Shown: positions 28,334 through 36,689 of the stretch, one piece after another | Numbering within the stretch: position 1 is the first letter of the stretch | Layout of the letters: the number at the start of each line of letters is the position of its first letter | Source of the DNA: CAYVBJ01 sp964449075 | GTDB taxonomy: Bacteria > Bacteroidota > Rhodothermia > Balneolales > Balneolaceae | NCBI GenBank assembly: GCA_964449075.1 | Contig: CAYVBJ010000002.1 | Span: forward strand, 101,193 to 165,192 | Reading direction: 5' to 3' | DNA length: 64,000 nt | Translations under genes and position numbers: made by a program | The notes under the pieces: model-generated | Databases searched by the model: none | Seen by the model: the letters and a program-made list of their open reading frames with translations, nothing else | Told to the model about the DNA's origin: nothing

Positions 28334-28675
28334 TATACTACTGTTTATTTGATTTGATCTTGTTTTAATTTCATGCTTTCAAATAAATCATTTGATAGAG
28401 ATTATTATGAAGATTCATGAAATTATGATTTCAAGAAATATATTCGCCTGAATACCAGAACCCATTAATAAGGAATGAATAAAGAATTTTGGGGAATGAA
28501 CATGTTTATTAATTGTTCAAAATGAATAGTAATATTCATGCTTTTGGAATCTCAATTTCTGTTTAAGCATTTCTACTCCCCTGTTTGACACATTTATTCC
28601 AATATTGTCGATCGTACAATGACTTTTTTGTTTTTTACATACAAAATTAAAATTCAAAATTAAGTAAGGTCAATA
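28334..28675. other. Divergent intergenic region (promoter region of susC and yceI genes)
   Basis: This A/T-rich region of 342 bp between divergent genes must hold promoters for the SusC-SusD operon and the YceI pair. I do not see a confident Bacteroidota -33/-7 motif or a long inverted repeat. Confidence 0.4.
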
Positions 28676-29263
28676 ATGAAGATCTTTATAATCTTGGTAC
28701 TTATAATGTTTTGCCAGCAGAATTCTGTTGATGATATTGAGGTCAATAAATTCATAGTTGATCCCGGCCACACCTTTGTCACATTCGAAGTGAAGCGCTT
28801 CGATATGCTGGATGTGGTAAGTACATTTCGGGATGTTACCGGAACTATTACAATGGATCCGGATAATCTTTCAGAGACAAAAACCGATATAATTATCAAA
28901 ACGTCCAGTCTCGAAAGTGGAAATCAGCTGAGAGACAACGCCGTAAAAAGCCAGAATTTTTTACATACGGCTGAATTTCCTGTAATTACATTTATAAGCA
29001 AATCACTTAAACCTTCAGGTAATAATTGGATTGCAGAAGGTGAACTTACAATCCGTGGCGTTACCAAAAATGTACTATTGCCAGTATCAATTACCGGTCC
29101 GCGAAAAGACCCAACCGGGTTAATAGCTGTTGCTATTAAAGGTGAGCTGACCATCAACAGATTGGATTACGGTATTCCCTTCGACCGGAAGTTACCTGGC
29201 GGAGGAAATTTTATCGGTAATGATGTAAAAATTGAAATCAATGCACTGGCTATACAGGAATAA
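28676..29263 (+). CDS. YceI family protein (first of a tandem pair)
   Basis: A 195-residue protein with a short N-terminal hydrophobic segment (residues 2-13) and a YceI lipocalin-like domain. Hallmarks are VDPGHTFVTFEVKRFDML, the DVTGTITMDPD strand, and SGNQLRDNAVKSQNFLHTAEFP. The GELTIRGVTKNVLLPVSI strand and terminal IGNDVKIEINALA complete the fold. YceI proteins bind isoprenoid or amphiphilic ligands in the periplasm. The next YceI gene starts inside its 3' end, so the two are likely translated together. A leader Cys at residue 13 could be a lipobox-like site, but the motif IMFC is poor. Confidence 0.9.
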   Translation: MKIFIILVLIMFCQQNSVDDIEVNKFIVDPGHTFVTFEVKRFDMLDVVSTFRDVTGTITMDPDNLSETKTDIIIKTSSLESGNQLRDNAVKSQNFLHTAEFPVITFISKSLKPSGNNWIAEGELTIRGVTKNVLLPVSITGPRKDPTGLIAVAIKGELTINRLDYGIPFDRKLPGGGNFIGNDVKIEINALAIQE

Positions 29264-29879
29264 CCGATATAAGCAAATAAACAATCATTTTTACAATAAC
29301 CTCACAACGGGAATTCTGACAGGGCTCCTGTTGTTTCTATTTAATGTTGAATTTGTTCAGTCACAAAAACAAATTGCATATCAAATATCTCCATCATTAT
29401 CTTCTATCAAATTTACTGCACTGCACATGGGATTTTTGGAAGTACATGGATCATTTCAGAAATTTGAAGGGATACTATCAAAACCAGACAACGCCTCGTT
29501 ATTTGATTCACTGTCCGGGACTCTTATAATTTTTGTAGAAAGCATTGATACTGAAAACCAGTTGCGGGATAAAAGTCTAAGATCAGACAGTTTTTTCCAG
29601 GCAGAAAAGAATCCTTTTATAACGGTAAATTTAGAATCTATAAAAAAATTTGATACTGATTATCAAGCTGATTGTACTGTAAAAATAATGGGTAAATCAC
29701 ATCGCTTAACTGTACCCTTGATAGTCGGGCTCTCTTCAAACGACCAATCAATTATTAACCTGAATGGAAAGTTCTCTTTAAGCAGATCCGAATTGGAATT
29801 AGATTTTGATTCACCCATGGACAGCTTGATTGGTGATGAGATCAAAGTAATCTTCAACATGAAAGCGATTCGCAATTAA
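29241..29879 (+). CDS. YceI family protein (second of a tandem pair)
   Basis: A 212-residue paralogue from the ATG at 29241, which overlaps the first YceI gene by 23 bp; a TTG at 29232 would add three residues. A hydrophobic segment (about residues 24-37, ending FVQSQ) acts as signal peptide. The domain shows SSIKFTALHMGFLEVHGSF, ENQLRDKSLRSDSFF and IMGKSHRLTVPLIV, corresponding to the strands of its neighbour, but overall identity is low. It should be exported and bind a lipid-like ligand. It is convergent with the LytTR regulator gene and overlaps its stop region by 4 bp. The tight coupling suggests the pair functions together. Confidence 0.87.
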   Translation: MHWLYRNNRYKQINNHFYNNLTTGILTGLLLFLFNVEFVQSQKQIAYQISPSLSSIKFTALHMGFLEVHGSFQKFEGILSKPDNASLFDSLSGTLIIFVESIDTENQLRDKSLRSDSFFQAEKNPFITVNLESIKKFDTDYQADCTVKIMGKSHRLTVPLIVGLSSNDQSIINLNGKFSLSRSELELDFDSPMDSLIGDEIKVIFNMKAIRN

Positions 29880-30661
29880 TCGATTAAGCGTTTCAGCTCA
29901 TCCCGGTAGGATTTCCCGGTTGTGAAAGTCTCCCCATCTTTCATTTCCACCTGGTATTCTCCCCTGAACCACGGATTAATTTGCTTGATTTGATCAATGT
30001 TAATAATTACCGACCTGTGAATCCGGATAAATTTTTCCGGGTTCAGGGTTTCCCCGAATTCCGAAAGTAAAGACCGCAGCAGGTGCTTCTTATCATCATG
30101 TTTCACCTCCACATATTTGCCGGAAGCCTGCACCCAAAGAATATCATCATCTTTAATAAAGTAGATTTTATCCGATCTTTTGATGGGTATTCTGGAGCGA
30201 TACGATTTACCTGATTTCTGTTCATCTACATGAGATAGAAGCGATTCTATTCGCTGATGAAACTCTTTTTTTTCTTTTCGTTCCCTCAATTCCCGGACAC
30301 GATGCAGGGCTTCCCCAAACTGTTCTTCATCGATGGGTTTTAGGAGATAATCAACGGCATTCACCCGAAATGCTTCAAGGGCATATTCGTCATACGCTGT
30401 CGTAAAAATGATCAACGGCCAGGGCCTGGACAATTTTTCTATAAACTGGAACCCATTTAATTCGGGCATTTGAATATCCAGAAATAGTAAGTCAGGCTGT
30501 TCTTCATTCACTTTTTCGACTGCCACGACAGGATCGTCCAATGAGCGTTTAATAATAACAAAATCAAATTCTTTAAGCAGTTGTTCAATGCGTTTTCTTG
30601 CCAACGGCTCATCGTCAATAATAAAAACTGAAATATTTTTTGAGTTTGTGATTTTGTTCAT
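29876..30661 (-). CDS. LytTR family response regulator
   Basis: A 261-residue regulator. The N-terminal receiver domain has acidic residues IDDEP, phospho-acceptor Asp in LFLDIQMPELNG (about residue 57), and TAYDEYALEAF with Lys in LLKPI. The C-terminal LytTR DNA-binding domain (about 160-260) includes KIYFIKDDDILWVQASGKYV and FIRIHRSVIINIDQI. It is cytoplasmic and should control transcription after phosphorylation by the kinase gene upstream. The start overlaps the kinase stop by 4 bp (ATGA), indicating translational coupling. It may control the neighbouring YceI genes or the SusC operon, but no evidence for a target is visible. Confidence 0.94.
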   Translation of the reverse strand: MNKITNSKNISVFIIDDEPLARKRIEQLLKEFDFVIIKRSLDDPVVAVEKVNEEQPDLLFLDIQMPELNGFQFIEKLSRPWPLIIFTTAYDEYALEAFRVNAVDYLLKPIDEEQFGEALHRVRELRERKEKKEFHQRIESLLSHVDEQKSGKSYRSRIPIKRSDKIYFIKDDDILWVQASGKYVEVKHDDKKHLLRSLLSEFGETLNPEKFIRIHRSVIINIDQIKQINPWFRGEYQVEMKDGETFTTGKSYRDELKRLID

Positions 30662-31824
30662 GCCTGAATTTCCGTTTCTATCACTTCAATCGGATTCGAT
30701 CTTTTTTCAGGATCCCTGAATATCTCGAATGGAAGTAACAATTGGATTGTCAGCCCTCCTTTGACATTTTTTTCAAGTTTCATGTCAAAGTTGTTGCTGA
30801 AAAGCTCGTTTAATCTTTTTTTGGTCAGCGAAAGTCCCATGCCTTCCTCAAACAAAGAATCATCCAGTTTTTCCGGTGTTTTGCCGTTATCGGAAATAGA
30901 AATATTAATATAATCATCCTGCCGGGTACAGCTTATTTCTATTAATCCTTTTTTTCTATGCGGTGAGATGCCATGAATAATAGAATTTTCAACCAGGGGC
31001 TGTAGCAACAAAAAAGGTATTTTCGCTGATTCAATGTCTGAATCGATATCAAAACTGACTGTTAACCGGTCACCAAAGCGAATCTGTTCAATTTCCAGGT
31101 ATTTCCTGGTCACTTCGATTTCCTCTCTCACGCTTGCAAATTGCCTGTTGGTGTGATCCAGACTGTAACGGAGCAATCCGCTCAATTTACTGATCATTTT
31201 ACGGGCAAGTGAAGGGTTAATCTCTGTCAGACTGGAAATACTATTCAGCGTGTTAAACAAAAAATGAGGATGTAACTGCCCCTTTAAAGCCTGTAACCGG
31301 GTTTGATTGAGGTTCGCTTCCAGACGGGCGTTTAAGGCTTCTTGTTCTCTGTTCTTAATTGTTAATCGCCATGCATAAATGGCACCAGTTAATAATATAA
31401 ATGTTAAAAAACTGCTGAAAAATCCTGAAACTGCTATGGGCAAAAGCCCCTGAAAAGTTAAATATCCTTTTAGCTGTTCGATTTCCAATATGGTGTATCT
31501 TAGCTCTATACTTATCAGGTTAAAAACAAAACTGTGAAGTATGGATAGTATCGTCCCAGACAATAAAAACCAGGCCGCCTTCTTAATTCGTGAATTTCCT
31601 TCCTTTGTATAATCCACAAACTTTAAAACTATTGGGGTAAAGAACGCCCAAAGCCAAAAATTGCTTAATTGATGAATTGAGTATCCTGCAATTGGAAATG
31701 GCCGGTCATTGGCAATGGCCTGAACGTAATTCTGAACCACGAAGAATATGGCAACAAGACTCCAAAACAGAAAAATCTGTATTATTGTTTTAAAAGAAGG
31801 GTATGTTTTTTTATCGATTCTCAC
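30658..31824 (-). CDS. LytS-like sensor histidine kinase
   Basis: A 388-residue membrane kinase with four hydrophobic segments in residues about 10-145 and no obvious extracytoplasmic domain. After it comes the His_kinase domain with LKGQLHPHFLFNTLNSI (phosphoacceptor His in HPHFLFN, near residue 185). The HATPase domain has an N-box LLQPLVENSIIHGI and G-box ISDNGKTP. It forms a two-component pair with the downstream LytTR regulator, sharing an ATGA overlap. The stimulus is unknown. Confidence 0.93.
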   Translation of the reverse strand: MRIDKKTYPSFKTIIQIFLFWSLVAIFFVVQNYVQAIANDRPFPIAGYSIHQLSNFWLWAFFTPIVLKFVDYTKEGNSRIKKAAWFLLSGTILSILHSFVFNLISIELRYTILEIEQLKGYLTFQGLLPIAVSGFFSSFLTFILLTGAIYAWRLTIKNREQEALNARLEANLNQTRLQALKGQLHPHFLFNTLNSISSLTEINPSLARKMISKLSGLLRYSLDHTNRQFASVREEIEVTRKYLEIEQIRFGDRLTVSFDIDSDIESAKIPFLLLQPLVENSIIHGISPHRKKGLIEISCTRQDDYINISISDNGKTPEKLDDSLFEEGMGLSLTKKRLNELFSNNFDMKLEKNVKGGLTIQLLLPFEIFRDPEKRSNPIEVIETEIQA

Positions 31825-31948
31825 TTTTTATATAAAGAATAATGCATTATCGGAATAATACATAGCTGTTAACCAAAATACCTTACTACTTCAGTTAAGT
31901 TTTGCTAAAGTTTTTAGTTCATTAACAAACAAAATAATTCAATATCTG

Positions 31949-33100
31949 TTAATTAACCAATCTTACGGTCACTGCGTTAGGAGTCATAAGATCTGCCGTA
32001 CCGGAGGGTATGAAATCCTCTATAAAGCCTCCGGAAGAATTATACATTTTAACTGCACCGGTTCCACCATTTCCTATTAAAAAATTCCCGTTTAAAAGCG
32101 CTATACCTTCCGGCTGACTTAACCCGGTGATAAAATCATCTATGAATTGACCCTCAGAATTATAACGCTTTATGACTCCTCCCCTCCAGTCATTAACCAG
32201 TATTTCTCCATTTCCGCGGACAAATACATTCGTTGGCCCTTCCAGACCTCTGAATACGCTTACACTGTTACCCTCCTGATCGAATTTTCGCACGGTTTTA
32301 CCATTGAATGATGACACATACAAATTACCCTCAGCATCCCAATCTATTCCAATGCTTTGGGCAATTCCCGTACTCGTAAAATTATCTACAAAAGTGCCAT
32401 CCAGTTCATATCGCTGAACCAGCCCATCGCCGCTCCATTGCAAAACGTACAGCAAATTATCCGGACCAATTTTCATGCGGGTTGGCCCACTGATTCCGCT
32501 TGTGAAAGTATCAATAAACTCACCGGTATTGGCATCGTGGCGATTTATTCTTCCACTGTTCAGGTTTGAAATCAACACCACCTCTTGCTCTTCAAAAAAT
32601 AGGATATCTTGCGGCCAGGCCAGGTTATCGTCAATAAATACTTCTGCATTTTTCCCATTTTCATCAAATTTGAGAATTTGCCATGGGCCACTGTCGAAAT
32701 TACCGGCATCACTCACATAAATTTCGGTTCGGGGTGCAGAACTGTCCCACACCTTTATTTCAAACACAGAATCCACACCACTTACTGCTGCGGTAATCTC
32801 TGAATCCCCAACTGATAAACCGGTCACAACTCCATTTTCGTCCACTGATACATTAACGTTATTGACAGACCAATCTATGGGGTCTTCTATCCCGATAGGA
32901 ACATCGGACTGATCAAATCCCGAAACAGTTAATGTTGTGCTTTCTCCAATATCCAAACGGTCCCCGTTCGAGGAAGAAATCTCAATACGTTGCAGAATTG
33001 GATTTGGTTCCGGGTTTTCCGATGTACTTACGGAATCGGATGAGCAGGAAATAAAAATAAAAACGAAAACTATCTTAAGTAAGGTTTTAAAAAATAACAT
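31949..33100 (-). CDS. Lipoprotein with BIG2-like domain and NHL-type propeller
   Basis: A 383-residue lipoprotein (lipobox FISC, Cys19). Residues about 35-115 form a bacterial Ig-like (BIG2) domain (ISSSNGDRLDIGESTTLTVSG, VVTGLSVGDSEITAA). The remainder is a six- or seven-bladed beta propeller of NHL/SMP-30 type with repeats such as GPTRMKIGPDNLLYVLQW, IDWDAEGNLYVSSFNG and QPEGIALLNGNFLIGNG. It is likely exposed in the periplasm or on the cell surface and may bind a ligand or partner protein. No catalytic residues are evident. The gene is not tightly linked to neighbours. Confidence 0.85.
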   Translation of the reverse strand: MLFFKTLLKIVFVFIFISCSSDSVSTSENPEPNPILQRIEISSSNGDRLDIGESTTLTVSGFDQSDVPIGIEDPIDWSVNNVNVSVDENGVVTGLSVGDSEITAAVSGVDSVFEIKVWDSSAPRTEIYVSDAGNFDSGPWQILKFDENGKNAEVFIDDNLAWPQDILFFEEQEVVLISNLNSGRINRHDANTGEFIDTFTSGISGPTRMKIGPDNLLYVLQWSGDGLVQRYELDGTFVDNFTSTGIAQSIGIDWDAEGNLYVSSFNGKTVRKFDQEGNSVSVFRGLEGPTNVFVRGNGEILVNDWRGGVIKRYNSEGQFIDDFITGLSQPEGIALLNGNFLIGNGGTGAVKMYNSSGGFIEDFIPSGTADLMTPNAVTVRLVN

Positions 33101-33417
33101 AGCAAGGATTTTTAGAATGAATATTACCGGACTTAAAATACTTTCTGTCCAATCACTCTTTAATCAATTTGGAACCAAAGCGAATAACAGGGGAGTGGAA
33201 ATTATTCTTTGAGAAATAATACACGGTTCTTTATGGGTCAAGAAAAGTGCTTTTAATCTTCTAATCATCTGTTTATACCATTTAAATAAACCTCTATTCC
33301 ATTCTCATTGTGTACATATGGGTTTTCAACCTATCTATTGACCGTTACTTGAGGAAAGTCATTCACTGAAATCAACAGTTGTAAATTTCAATTGTTAAAA
33401 TTCACAGGCACAGTTAT
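33101..33417. other. Divergent intergenic region, no gene seen
   Basis: A 317-bp stretch between the propeller lipoprotein gene and the cupin gene. Short open stretches occur but none shows family similarity. Presumed promoters for both directions; no clear motif. Confidence 0.45.
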
Positions 33418-33837
33418 ATGAAAAAATTCAGATATTCGGCGGCCGGTATTGCTTTCTGCTTACTGCTCTCATTTCCGGGCCTTTCAATTGCTCAAAACGA
33501 TCTTCCTCAAATTATACCTGTTGAACAAACATCATTGAGCACTCCTCTGCTTAACGATGTTAAATTTGTGGGGTTTAAAATGATCCTTCCAGCTGGTTTT
33601 GATAATGAAGTTGCACACCGCCACCAGGGCGACATATTTGGTTATGTACTGAAGGGGTCTGTTGAAATGGTTATGGAAAATAATATTCCTAAAACCTACT
33701 CCAACGGAGAAATTTTCCATGAAAAATACCGCGAATTGCACCGGTCATACCGAAATCCAAATACAAGTCACCCGGCTGAAGTGCTCATGATTTTTATTAG
33801 TCCAGCAATAGAATCTCAAAAAACCGCAAATAATTAA
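33418..33837 (+). CDS. Exported cupin-domain protein
   Basis: A 139-residue protein with a signal peptide (ending SIAQ, about residue 26) and a single cupin barrel. The metal-site-like motif is EVAHRHQGDIFGYVLKGSVEM, with two His, a downstream Asp and a conserved Gly, followed by the second cupin motif around FHEKYRELHRSY. Exported cupins in Bacteroidota often bind a divalent metal; substrate unknown. Its 3' end is 14 bp before the serine hydrolase gene, so these two and the small membrane gene may be one operon. Confidence 0.88.
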   Translation: MKKFRYSAAGIAFCLLLSFPGLSIAQNDLPQIIPVEQTSLSTPLLNDVKFVGFKMILPAGFDNEVAHRHQGDIFGYVLKGSVEMVMENNIPKTYSNGEIFHEKYRELHRSYRNPNTSHPAEVLMIFISPAIESQKTANN

Positions 33838-33851
33838 TCCTATGGTAATTT

Positions 33852-34976
33852 ATGCAATACAAGCGATTAACATACATACTTTTTCTTCTTCTTATCTCTT
33901 GTGATAATAATACCCTGGTTCATGCCCAGGTATCCTCAGCTGCCGGCGATGGAATTTCATCCGCGCTTGAACTCGCTTTAGAGGAATGGGTAACACCAGA
34001 CTTTCATTACGGTGTAAGTGCCGCCATTATTTTCGAGGATGGAACAGAGTGGGTGAAAAGTGCCGGTACCGAGAAGCCCGGTTCATCCCTTGAAACCGGG
34101 CACCTCATCTGGATTGCCAGCATTACCAAAACCATGACCGGTGCCATCATCCTTCAGCTTGCCGATGAGGGGCGCCTTTCGCTCGAAGATCCGGTTTCAA
34201 AATGGCTTCCGGAGATGGAAAATATTAATCCCGAAATTACCATTCGACAACTGCTGAACCACACAAATGGCCTCGAGAATTATACCAATCACCAGGGGCT
34301 GTGGACCAAAGCCAATCAGGACAAAACCCATGTGTTCAGCGCCCAGGAATTGATGGAGTATGTTGGTCCTCCCGCATTTGAACCTGGCACGAAAACACAG
34401 TACACCAATACCTCATTTGTGTTACTGGGATTGATTGCTGAAGCTGTTTCCGGAAAACCACTGGTAAACAGATACCGCAAAAGGCTTTGGGAACCTCTTG
34501 GTCTTAAACAGATTTTTCTTCCCGGACATGAAACAGCTACTTCCCCGGTTGCCACCGCCTGGCACTTGACGCGGGCTACAACAAATACAATAGAGCCACT
34601 TAAGGAAATGTCCGTTATAAGCACCGGCAGTTATGCTTTCGGATTGTTTGCTAATGCACAGAGTGTAGCCCGCTGGGGAAAAGAGTTATTTACCGGCAGC
34701 ATCATCAGTGAGAAAATGAGAGCCGAAATGCTGGAGTTCGTACCGGCAGCAGGGAACATACCCGGCGAATCCGGGGCGGGTTTAGGCATTCGCAAATACA
34801 ACTTCCTTGGAAGAGAACAGTGGGGACACAGCGGAGGCTCACCTTTTGGCAGCAGCCTGATTATATACGACCCGGAAACCGGGATTACCGTTGCTGTTTT
34901 GATGAACCAGGGTGCCCGGGCCGGGCATTTTAATCTGGCGCCCAAATTGCTGAAAATTGCTTCAGGTTCCAGCTGA
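33852..34976 (+). CDS. Lipoprotein serine hydrolase, beta-lactamase/D-Ala-D-Ala carboxypeptidase type
   Basis: A 374-residue lipoprotein (lipobox LISC, Cys17) with the three hallmarks of class C beta-lactamase-type hydrolases: S90-I-T-K93, Y184-T-N186 and a GHSGG motif near residue 322. Residues around GLENYTNH and EPGTKTQYTN match penicillin-binding-protein-like hydrolases that act as D,D-peptidases or esterases. It is anchored in a membrane facing the periplasm or outside. It lies 14 bp after the cupin gene and 28 bp before the small membrane gene. Confidence 0.91.
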   Translation: MQYKRLTYILFLLLISCDNNTLVHAQVSSAAGDGISSALELALEEWVTPDFHYGVSAAIIFEDGTEWVKSAGTEKPGSSLETGHLIWIASITKTMTGAIILQLADEGRLSLEDPVSKWLPEMENINPEITIRQLLNHTNGLENYTNHQGLWTKANQDKTHVFSAQELMEYVGPPAFEPGTKTQYTNTSFVLLGLIAEAVSGKPLVNRYRKRLWEPLGLKQIFLPGHETATSPVATAWHLTRATTNTIEPLKEMSVISTGSYAFGLFANAQSVARWGKELFTGSIISEKMRAEMLEFVPAAGNIPGESGAGLGIRKYNFLGREQWGHSGGSPFGSSLIIYDPETGITVAVLMNQGARAGHFNLAPKLLKIASGSS

Positions 34977-35004
34977 AGTCAAATCTAAATAAATTTCTGT
35001 TATA

Positions 35005-35274
35005 ATGTTTGGCCTATTACTATTATCCGCTCCGATATTTCTGTACCTGATATCCCTTCCTTTCTCAAAGCTATTGCGACCTAAGCTCCGAAAAGTTTAT
35101 GTGGCCGGGAGCGGGCTCTTAATTTTTTCAGGGACCGGCTTTTCTCTTTATTTGGCCTTTTATGCCGGAGACCAGGGAGGAATCGGAGCATTTTTTGTTC
35201 AGATGGGTGTAGTTGTTCTGTATTTAATATTTTCTATAGCCATACTGATAGTTGCAGTTGTTGTTAAAAAATGA
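35005..35274 (+). CDS. Small membrane protein of unknown function
   Basis: An 89-residue protein with three predicted transmembrane helices (about residues 2-20, 30-52 and 63-87). A short basic loop KLLRPKLRKVYV separates the first two. No family recognised. The spacing of 28 bp after the serine hydrolase gene suggests the same operon, so it may be an accessory to that enzyme, which is inference only. Confidence 0.72.
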   Translation: MFGLLLLSAPIFLYLISLPFSKLLRPKLRKVYVAGSGLLIFSGTGFSLYLAFYAGDQGGIGAFFVQMGVVVLYLIFSIAILIVAVVVKK

Positions 35275-35368
35275 AATAGCATATCTTAAATAATGTACTA
35301 CCATCTTTGTTCTCTTTAGTAATTTATCTAAGAAAAATTTTTAAAACTTATTACCAAAAAATTTCAGG

Positions 35369-36583
35369 TCACCTTTTTTGGATCCACTCCATCAGCATTT
35401 GTAAGTAATCATGCCGTATCCACCCGGTTGAAGGGTCCTTTAAAGCATGTCCGGAATCTTCGAATACCTCAATAGTAATGTTTTTATTAACTATCGATTG
35501 TAGATTTTTCAGGCTTGCTTTTACCGGGGCGTTTTTATCCTGTAGTCCAAAAACAATTAAAGAAGGAACATCGGTGTTTTGTAAATAGGTAAGCGGAGAA
35601 TAGCTGCCGTTTTTTTTCCACCATATCGGCCGTCTGTTCTTTGCTCTTCGTACAAATGCAGGGGTAATAATTTTAGCAAAAATCTCAGGAACACCTTTAG
35701 AAACAGCATCATTATAAATCTCAAATTTGAGTTGTTGATTAAATGTCACCGTACTACCTACCACATCAACAATAAAATCTGTTTCACTATACATTGAACC
35801 TGCAAGAGGAGCAATTACGCCTCCCTGACTAAATCCAACAAAACCTATACTCCGGACATCCTCCGGATAATGATTTAATATATATTTGGCACCTGCTATT
35901 GCATCCAAAGCAAAATCTTGCATGCTTGAGGTATGCCAGAATCCAGATGATGAACCGCTACCTCGTTTATCGGGCAACAGAACCATTATATTATTTTGTG
36001 CCAGATAATTTGCCTGATAAAGGTACCAATAATTATTACGGTCACTTACTCCGGACCCATGGATAAAAACCGCTGCGTTTTGAACTGGTGAGTTTTTGGG
36101 TATTAATAAAGTTCCGCTAAGCTTTACATTATTATTATAGAATGTTACTTCTTGCTGACCATAGGGTTGATTGCTATCCATTTTCGCTATTTGCTTTGAT
36201 CTTTCATCGGCTATCCAGGTAAACCGCCTTCCTTCTTTATTTGAGGAAGTAAAATTGATCGTTATCCTGTCATCACCTTTTTGCCAAAAAAACTCATCCT
36301 CTGAAACCGGCATCCATTCTTTAATTTCATGATTAACGAAATCGACAGCTATAAGGCCGCCATAAGCACCCCAGGTTATGAGCAGCTTCGTCCCGTCCTC
36401 AAGGGTATACCATCCTGTTTTCTTTTCAAGTTCATAGATAGAATGATCATTGAATTGACGTGATTCAGGTTTAAAGGATTTGGGGGGTACAAAGGCTAAA
36501 TAAGCCAAGACAACACACAGTATTAAAGACATAAGTGTGATAGAGAGCACTAAATATTTAATAAAAACCTTTATATAATTCAT
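35369..36583 (-). CDS. Membrane-anchored alpha/beta hydrolase
   Basis: A 404-residue protein with an N-terminal membrane helix (about residues 8-30). A beta-rich region (about 45-150) precedes an alpha/beta-hydrolase domain with HGSGVSDRNNYW (oxyanion region), LLPDKRGSGSSSG, nucleophile elbow GFSQGG, a late FGLQDKNAPV acid region, and DSGHALKD with the catalytic His. The fold suits a peptidase or esterase anchored in the inner membrane facing the periplasm. It is followed, in the same direction, by no gene for 94 bp. The start ATG is at 36583. Confidence 0.88.
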   Translation of the reverse strand: MNYIKVFIKYLVLSITLMSLILCVVLAYLAFVPPKSFKPESRQFNDHSIYELEKKTGWYTLEDGTKLLITWGAYGGLIAVDFVNHEIKEWMPVSEDEFFWQKGDDRITINFTSSNKEGRRFTWIADERSKQIAKMDSNQPYGQQEVTFYNNNVKLSGTLLIPKNSPVQNAAVFIHGSGVSDRNNYWYLYQANYLAQNNIMVLLPDKRGSGSSSGFWHTSSMQDFALDAIAGAKYILNHYPEDVRSIGFVGFSQGGVIAPLAGSMYSETDFIVDVVGSTVTFNQQLKFEIYNDAVSKGVPEIFAKIITPAFVRRAKNRRPIWWKKNGSYSPLTYLQNTDVPSLIVFGLQDKNAPVKASLKNLQSIVNKNITIEVFEDSGHALKDPSTGWIRHDYLQMLMEWIQKR

Positions 36584-36689
36584 TACACTTTTCTAAAGTT
36601 AAATAATGCAAAGTAAATGCCTGATTGTATTTTTTAAATGTCAAACTATAAATATCTACCATTGACATTTTTGTATTTTTATCAATTAA

